18,731 nt of DNA from JBEIFW01 sp044370695 (GTDB lineage Bacteria > Actinomycetota > Acidimicrobiia > Acidimicrobiales > Ilumatobacteraceae). Shown in pieces: positions 14,687-18,731 of this stretch (the stretch's first letter is position 1; every line of letters begins with the position of its first letter). The position numbers were made by a program, and so were the translations under genes. Where the stretch lies: NCBI GenBank assembly GCA_044370695.1, contig JBILVB010000072.1, positions 1 through 18,731 on the forward strand. The letters run 5' to 3'. A model generated the notes under the pieces. The model made no database searches, was not told the DNA's origin, and saw only the letters and a program-made list of their open reading frames with translations.

Positions 14687-14743
14687 GGGGAGCCTCGGGG
14701 CTCGGCGAGATGTGGTTTCCGGTCCAGGCTGCCTAGGCTCCCC
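14687..14743. repeat. 9-bp inverted repeat in the glnB/crotonase divergent region
   Basis: GGGGAGCCT (14687-14695) and its exact complement AGGCTCCCC (14735-14743) lie 39 bp apart; the right arm covers the -10 box and expected start point of the crotonase gene. It may be an operator pair, but a chance match is possible in such GC-rich DNA. Confidence 0.4.
14734..14739 (+). promoter_or_regulatory. Candidate leaderless -10 box of the crotonase gene
   Basis: TAGGCT is followed by seven bases and then the ATG at 14747, with no Shine-Dalgarno between. It sits inside the 8-bp palindrome GCCTAGGC (14731-14738). Confidence 0.55.
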
Positions 14744-14746
14744 GTC

Positions 14747-15529
14747 ATGGGGGAACCTGAGGTCACCTATCACCTCGACGGCGACGTCGGCGTCATCACG
14801 TTGAACCGTCCCGAGGCGCGCAACGCGCTCACGTGGAGGTCGTACGCGCTGCTCGAGCAGTACGTGCGCGAGACGACGGCGCGCTGCCTGGTCGTAACCG
14901 GCACCGATCCGGCGTTCTGTTCCGGCGACGACGTCAAGCTCGTCATGGGCGGTGGGGAACGCCCACCCGACGTCGGGACCGGCTCGGCGGCGGGTCCGCG
15001 GCTCACCCCGGCCGCCGATGCGCTGCTCCACACCGACGTGCCCGTGGTCGCCGCCGTCAACGGCGCGGCGGTCGGCTGGGGGATGGAGCTGTCGATGATG
15101 GCCGACCTTCGCGTCGCGTCCGAGCGGGCGAAGTTCGGTGAGCTGTTCGTGCTGCGCGGCCTGGTCACCGACGTGTGCGGCCTGGGACGGCTCGCCTCGC
15201 TCGTCGGCCGGGAGAAGGCGGCGGAGCTGGTGTTCACGGGTGAGGTGATCCCCGCCGAGGAGGCGTTACGGATCGGTCTGGTCGGGCGGGTCGTGCCGCA
15301 CGAGGAGCTGATGCCCACCGCCATGGGTCTCGCCCGGCGGATCGCTGCGAACCCGCCGCTCGCGGTCCAGCGGCTGAAGGCCGGGCTGCGGCGTGCGCTC
15401 GATCCGGACTGGACCGACCTTGGGGCCTGGGTGTCGTCGACCCTCGGCGAGCTGTTCCGCACCGAGGATCACCGCGAGGGTGTCCGGTCGTTCCTGGAGA
15501 AGCGCCCGGCGCACTACGTCGGGCGGTGA
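14747..15529 (+). CDS. Enoyl-CoA hydratase/isomerase (crotonase) family protein
   Basis: Crotonases act on acyl-CoA thioesters. The 260-residue protein has VGVITLNRPEARNALTW (14-30), the oxyanion-hole segments AFCSGDDVKLV (56-66) and AAVNGAAVGWGMELSMMADL (102-121), and the C-terminal helix region NPPLAVQRLK. Glu114 in GMEL matches the first catalytic glutamate of enoyl-CoA hydratase. The second, in the FGQPE motif of classical hydratases, aligns with Phe134 in FGELF, so simple hydration of 2-enoyl-CoA is doubtful. Isomerase, decarboxylase or another crotonase chemistry is possible. It is divergent from glnB and probably leaderless. Its 3' end overlaps the convergent EssC-like gene by 16 bp, within a 15-bp tandem repeat. 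The substrate cannot be told from the sequence. Confidence 0.9.
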   Translation: MGEPEVTYHLDGDVGVITLNRPEARNALTWRSYALLEQYVRETTARCLVVTGTDPAFCSGDDVKLVMGGGERPPDVGTGSAAGPRLTPAADALLHTDVPVVAAVNGAAVGWGMELSMMADLRVASERAKFGELFVLRGLVTDVCGLGRLASLVGREKAAELVFTGEVIPAEEALRIGLVGRVVPHEELMPTAMGLARRIAANPPLAVQRLKAGLRRALDPDWTDLGAWVSSTLGELFRTEDHREGVRSFLEKRPAHYVGR

Positions 15530-18500
15530 TCGGCCGGCCGGTGATCGGCCGGGCGATGGAGGGCGGCGACGTGCGCGACCCCGGCGGCGAGGTCGCCGCC
15601 CGGGAACGCGGCGAGCTGCACCTGGAGCCCGGTGGCGACGTCCACGGCCCGTGACGGGGCGAGCGCGCCCCCGGGCGCATCGAGCCCGAGGCGGTGGTAG
15701 TCGGCGGGGTCCTCGAGGCCGAGCACCAGCCGCTGTTCGATCGCGGTCAGCAGCTCGGCGGGCACCTCGGCCGGTCCGGGTGCACCGACCACGGCCAGGA
15801 TCTCGACGCCCCAGCCGGCACGCACGAGCCGGGTGAGCCGCTCGACGGTGGCGGTCGACGCGCTGCGCACCACCGCGCCGAGATCGCCGATCACGACGAG
15901 CACCGCCCGGTGGCGTTCGCCCGGGCTGCGTCGGTCGAGGGTCCGCTCGAGCCCGTCGAGGAGTTCGGCGGTCCCCGCCACGTCGCCCGGATCGGTCATC
16001 GTGACCCGTTGGGGCAGGCCGCTCAGCGCAGCGAGGGGGCCGTCGGGTCGTTCCAGGACGTGCAACTCCAGCGCCGCCGGCGGGTAACGGCCGGCGAGCC
16101 CTGCGGCCGCGGCAGCGACCCCGGCTGCACGGTCGCCGGTGTCGGTTCCCAGGATCAGCAGACCGCCGTGGGTGGTGTCCCACCGGTAGACGGAGGGTCG
16201 GGCCCGGCCGGCGGCCTCGACGAGCCCGAGCGGGACGGCCCAACGGCGTTCGGGCTCCAGCCCGATGACCGTCGCCAGCTCCAGCCGGTTCGGCAACCCG
16301 TCGGGTCCCGGTAGCGGCAGGGCCCGACGCCCGGAGCGCCGGGCGAGCTCGCCGATCGCGCCGACCACCAGGTCGACGTCGGTGACCGACTCGGGAACGA
16401 CGCTCGGACCGGCCGAGGTGATGCTCAACCGGGTGGTCGGCCGGCGCGAGGACCGCAACAGCAGCGGCCGCACGTCGAGCGGGGCGCGCACGCCCTCCAT
16501 CGCGCGGGTGCCCGACACCGCGACCCGCCGGAACGACGTGAGGTCGCCGCTGCCGAGGCGCACGAACCACCGGTCGTCGACCGGGGCGCCGGGGCCGGGT
16601 TCGCCGAGGAGCTGCAACGACGACGGGTGGGTGTCGCGCTGCACCGGCGCGAGCCGCAGGCTGGTGACGGCGCGGATGCTGCCGGCGAGCACGGCGTCGT
16701 TGTGGCGCGTGACGAGCACCAGGTGCACGCCGACCGCCGCCCCCCGGCGGGCGAGCTCCACGACTGCGGCGACGAGGTCGGGGCTCTCGGCCACCAGGGT
16801 GTCGAACGCGTCGATGACCACGAGCAGGCGACCCGGCACCGGTCGGGGTGCCTCGCCGGGCCCGAGCGGTGCGCGCTGGTCCTCGCGGCGGGCGACCTCG
16901 GCGAACAGCGTTCCCATCGCCCGAGCACCGAGCTCGGTGCGGGGCCCCACGAGATGGAGCGCGACGTGCGGCAGTTCGGCGCAGCGCCCGAACGCGCCGG
17001 AACCCTCGGTGTCGACGAGGACGAGGTTGAGACGACCGGGATCGAACGTGGCGGCCGCGGCCAGCAGCAGCGCCCGGAGCAGTTCGGTGGTCGACGCGCC
17101 GGGCATCCCGGCCACGAATGCGTGCGGACCGTCGGTGCGCAGGTCGACCTCCAACACGTCACCGTCGGATCCGCGCCCGATCGGGAACGAGGTTCGCCCC
17201 GCGGAAGCGCAGGCCCGCCACCGCCGCTCCAGGTCGTCGGCCATCGCGCCCGACGGCCCGAACCCGAGGAGGTCGACGAGGTGCACCTCCTCGGCGACCC
17301 CGGCTGCGGCGGCGTCCTCCAGCACGGCCAGGTTGCGGGCGATGCGGCGGGCGGCGGTGACGGCCAGGCCCGTCGCCAGCACCCCGGACACCTCACGGTG
17401 GTGGCCGAGCTCGGTGAGCACCGCATGGCCCTGGTCGTCGACGTTCAGGACCGCACCGCAGCCGGCGGGGAGCTGGTCGGGATGGTCGGCCACGATGAGC
17501 GCCCGGGTCGGCCGTCCTCGTCCGGCCAGCAGCGCCCGGGCGATCGACGAGCGGGTGTCGAGGTGGTCGAGGTCGTCGATCACGAGCAGCGTGCGCGCCG
17601 GCCCGATCGCCGATTCCCCGCCCGGCGGCGGGTCGGAGCGCCGAGCACCGAGTCCGGCGAGGGGTGCGAGCAGGAGGTTGGACTCCTCGGGGGTGGTGGC
17701 GACCCGGAGCTCGCCGGACGGCCCGGCGAGGTGCGGCAGCCACTTCGCCCAGTCCCAGCGGCCGAGGCGCTCCTCGGACGTGAGGAGGTGGAGCCCGAGG
17801 TCGGCGGGCCCGTGGAGCACGGCCGCCTGGGCGACCAGCCACCGGCCCACGGCCAGCGCGGCGGAGCGAGGCCCGGTGATGCCGATCGCGACGACCTGCT
17901 CGAGCGGGACGGTCACCGGCACGTCGCCGAGGGAGGTGGCGGTGCGCGTGAGCGCCTCGATCTCCGCGAACCCCTCGGGTTGGGGGACCGGTGACCAGGT
18001 GCCGGGGCCGAACCCGACGCTGAGCACGCCGAAGTCGGGGTGCGCGGGACGTCGTTCCCAGAGGTTGGCCGTGAGCAACTCGCTGCGGGCGCGCAGTTCG
18101 GCCACGTCCGGCGCATGCTGGCGCTGCCGGCGCAGTGCGAGCCGCCGGGCCCGGTCCAATTCGGCGACGACGTCGGGGATCACCCGTCCGAGCGCTTCGG
18201 CGAAGCGTTTGCGGGCCCGACGACCCGTGCCGGCCTCGAGCGGCCGCGCCGGGAGCTCGACGGGCACCGACAACCCGGCGACCGCTGCGGTGCGGGGCAC
18301 CCGGAGGAACGACGCGACCCCGCTCGGCGAGGTCTGCAGGCGTCGGCGCGACCGTTCCAAGGGCGGGGTGAACCGGAAGGCGGCACCGTCGACGTCGACG
18401 ACCTGGTCGCTGACGGCCGTCGGACCGGTGACGAGCAGCCCGTCGACGCGCACGATCACCCCGGGCTCGGGGGTGATGGTGCATCGGCCCTCGGTGTCGA

Positions 18501-18731
18501 CCGTGATGCCGAACCGGCACGACGGGACCGGCCCTTCGGCGAGTTCGGCGCGCACCGGCTCGGCCGTGCCGACGATCCACCGGCCGGGTACGAGCGGCAG
18601 GCTGCCGCCGGCGGCGAGCCCGGCGACCTGGTGCAGCTCGACGACGGGCACCGCCGGGCGCCCCTCGGAGGAGGCGTCTTCGGCGGCTTCGACGACGGAC
18701 CCGTGACCGAGCCGTACGGCATCGAGCGGGG
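15514..18731 (-). CDS. EccC/EssC-like FtsK/SpoIIIE-family protein with degenerate ATPase sites, 5' end outside window
   Basis: The frame stays open to the right edge, adding at least 26 residues before the GTG at 18651, so the gene is partial. Numbering from that GTG (1045 residues): an FHA-like region (1-95, VELHQVAGLAAGGSLPLVPG), the linker LWERRPAHPDFGVLSVGFG (197-215) and WDWAKWLPHLAG (299-310), both typical of EccC/EssC proteins, then two FtsK-like modules. In the first, the Walker A position reads GMPGASTT (515-522) without the lysine, VDYKGG is VDTEGS (546-551), and Walker B reads VVIDAF (611-616) without the glutamate. In the second, the loop is GTDTGDRA (835-842) and IGDLGA follows. 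The two membrane helices that usually separate FHA and ATPase parts are not visible. It should be a soluble non-hydrolysing relative of the type VII secretion motor; its role is unknown. Confidence 0.85.
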   Translation of the reverse strand, partial: PLDAVRLGHGSVVEAAEDASSEGRPAVPVVELHQVAGLAAGGSLPLVPGRWIVGTAEPVRAELAEGPVPSCRFGITVDTEGRCTITPEPGVIVRVDGLLVTGPTAVSDQVVDVDGAAFRFTPPLERSRRRLQTSPSGVASFLRVPRTAAVAGLSVPVELPARPLEAGTGRRARKRFAEALGRVIPDVVAELDRARRLALRRQRQHAPDVAELRARSELLTANLWERRPAHPDFGVLSVGFGPGTWSPVPQPEGFAEIEALTRTATSLGDVPVTVPLEQVVAIGITGPRSAALAVGRWLVAQAAVLHGPADLGLHLLTSEERLGRWDWAKWLPHLAGPSGELRVATTPEESNLLLAPLAGLGARRSDPPPGGESAIGPARTLLVIDDLDHLDTRSSIARALLAGRGRPTRALIVADHPDQLPAGCGAVLNVDDQGHAVLTELGHHREVSGVLATGLAVTAARRIARNLAVLEDAAAAGVAEEVHLVDLLGFGPSGAMADDLERRWRACASAGRTSFPIGRGSDGDVLEVDLRTDGPHAFVAGMPGASTTELLRALLLAAAATFDPGRLNLVLVDTEGSGAFGRCAELPHVALHLVGPRTELGARAMGTLFAEVARREDQRAPLGPGEAPRPVPGRLLVVIDAFDTLVAESPDLVAAVVELARRGAAVGVHLVLVTRHNDAVLAGSIRAVTSLRLAPVQRDTHPSSLQLLGEPGPGAPVDDRWFVRLGSGDLTSFRRVAVSGTRAMEGVRAPLDVRPLLLRSSRRPTTRLSITSAGPSVVPESVTDVDLVVGAIGELARRSGRRALPLPGPDGLPNRLELATVIGLEPERRWAVPLGLVEAAGRARPSVYRWDTTHGGLLILGTDTGDRAAGVAAAAAGLAGRYPPAALELHVLERPDGPLAALSGLPQRVTMTDPGDVAGTAELLDGLERTLDRRSPGERHRAVLVVIGDLGAVVRSASTATVERLTRLVRAGWGVEILAVVGAPGPAEVPAELLTAIEQRLVLGLEDPADYHRLGLDAPGGALAPSRAVDVATGLQVQLAAFPGGDLAAGVAHVAALHRPADHRPADHRPT
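15524..15553. repeat. 15-bp tandem duplication at the junction of two convergent genes
   Basis: CGGTGATCGGCCGGC (15524-15538) is repeated with one change at 15539-15553. The first copy contains the crotonase stop codon; on the other strand the pair encodes the duplicated RPADH near the C-terminus of the EssC-like protein. Confidence 0.85.

Noticed and set aside
16265..18706. Plus-strand open frame of about 813 codons opposite the EssC-like gene
   Set aside because: Ser/Arg-rich shadow without domains; the minus-strand frame has clear family motifs.

Overview
The window is a stretch of chromosome from a very GC-rich bacterium and carries ordinary housekeeping genes plus a few unusual ones. 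It looks actinobacterial. Several starts sit 7-9 nt behind a TANNNT -10 box (leaderless style), the glycogen phosphorylase is of the short type with the N-terminal domain common in Actinobacteria, and there is a candidate 6C-type small RNA, a family known from Actinobacteria. A deep-branching class such as Acidimicrobiia would fit, but that is inference. I see no phage, insertion sequence, CRISPR array, tRNA or rRNA.

Layout. 3-878 (+): 3' end of an extracellular protein with LamG-like repeats. 902-1337 (-): wreck of a vapBC toxin-antitoxin pair, with an AbrB-type antitoxin head joined out of frame to a VapC body that lacks its N-terminus. 1376-2053 (+): small membrane protein with an HExxH motif. 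2079-4043 (-): FtsH protease. 4081-4662 (+): AhpD-like CxxC protein, divergent from ftsH. 4694-5014 (+): NIPSNAP-family protein. 5017-8801 (-): alpha-glucan phosphorylase preceded by a GT4 glycosyltransferase, a likely glycogen/alpha-glucan pair. 8802-9092: gene-free region of 291 bp with a promoter, two hairpins with C6 and C7 loops, and a terminator hairpin; I read it as a small RNA gene. 9093-10972 (-): panE-like reductase translationally coupled to a lipoprotein of unknown function. 11044-11850 (+): endonuclease/exonuclease/phosphatase-fold hydrolase. 11890-14629 (-): glnB-glnD nitrogen-signalling operon without amtB beside it. 14747-15529 (+): crotonase-family enzyme missing one of the two usual hydratase glutamates. 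15514-18731 (-): a large EccC/EssC-like protein, cut by the window edge, whose ATP-binding motifs are all degraded and whose usual membrane helices are absent.

Working together. glnB and glnD form one signalling module: GlnD modifies PII at Tyr51 and reads glutamine through its ACT domains. The GT4 enzyme and GlgP probably act on the same alpha-glucan pool. The remaining genes are mostly single units, often convergent with overlaps or gaps of only a few bases, as in a compact genome. The observations most worth following are the 6C-like RNA, the ATPase-dead EssC-like protein, the vapBC deletion scar and the repeated leaderless promoter pattern.
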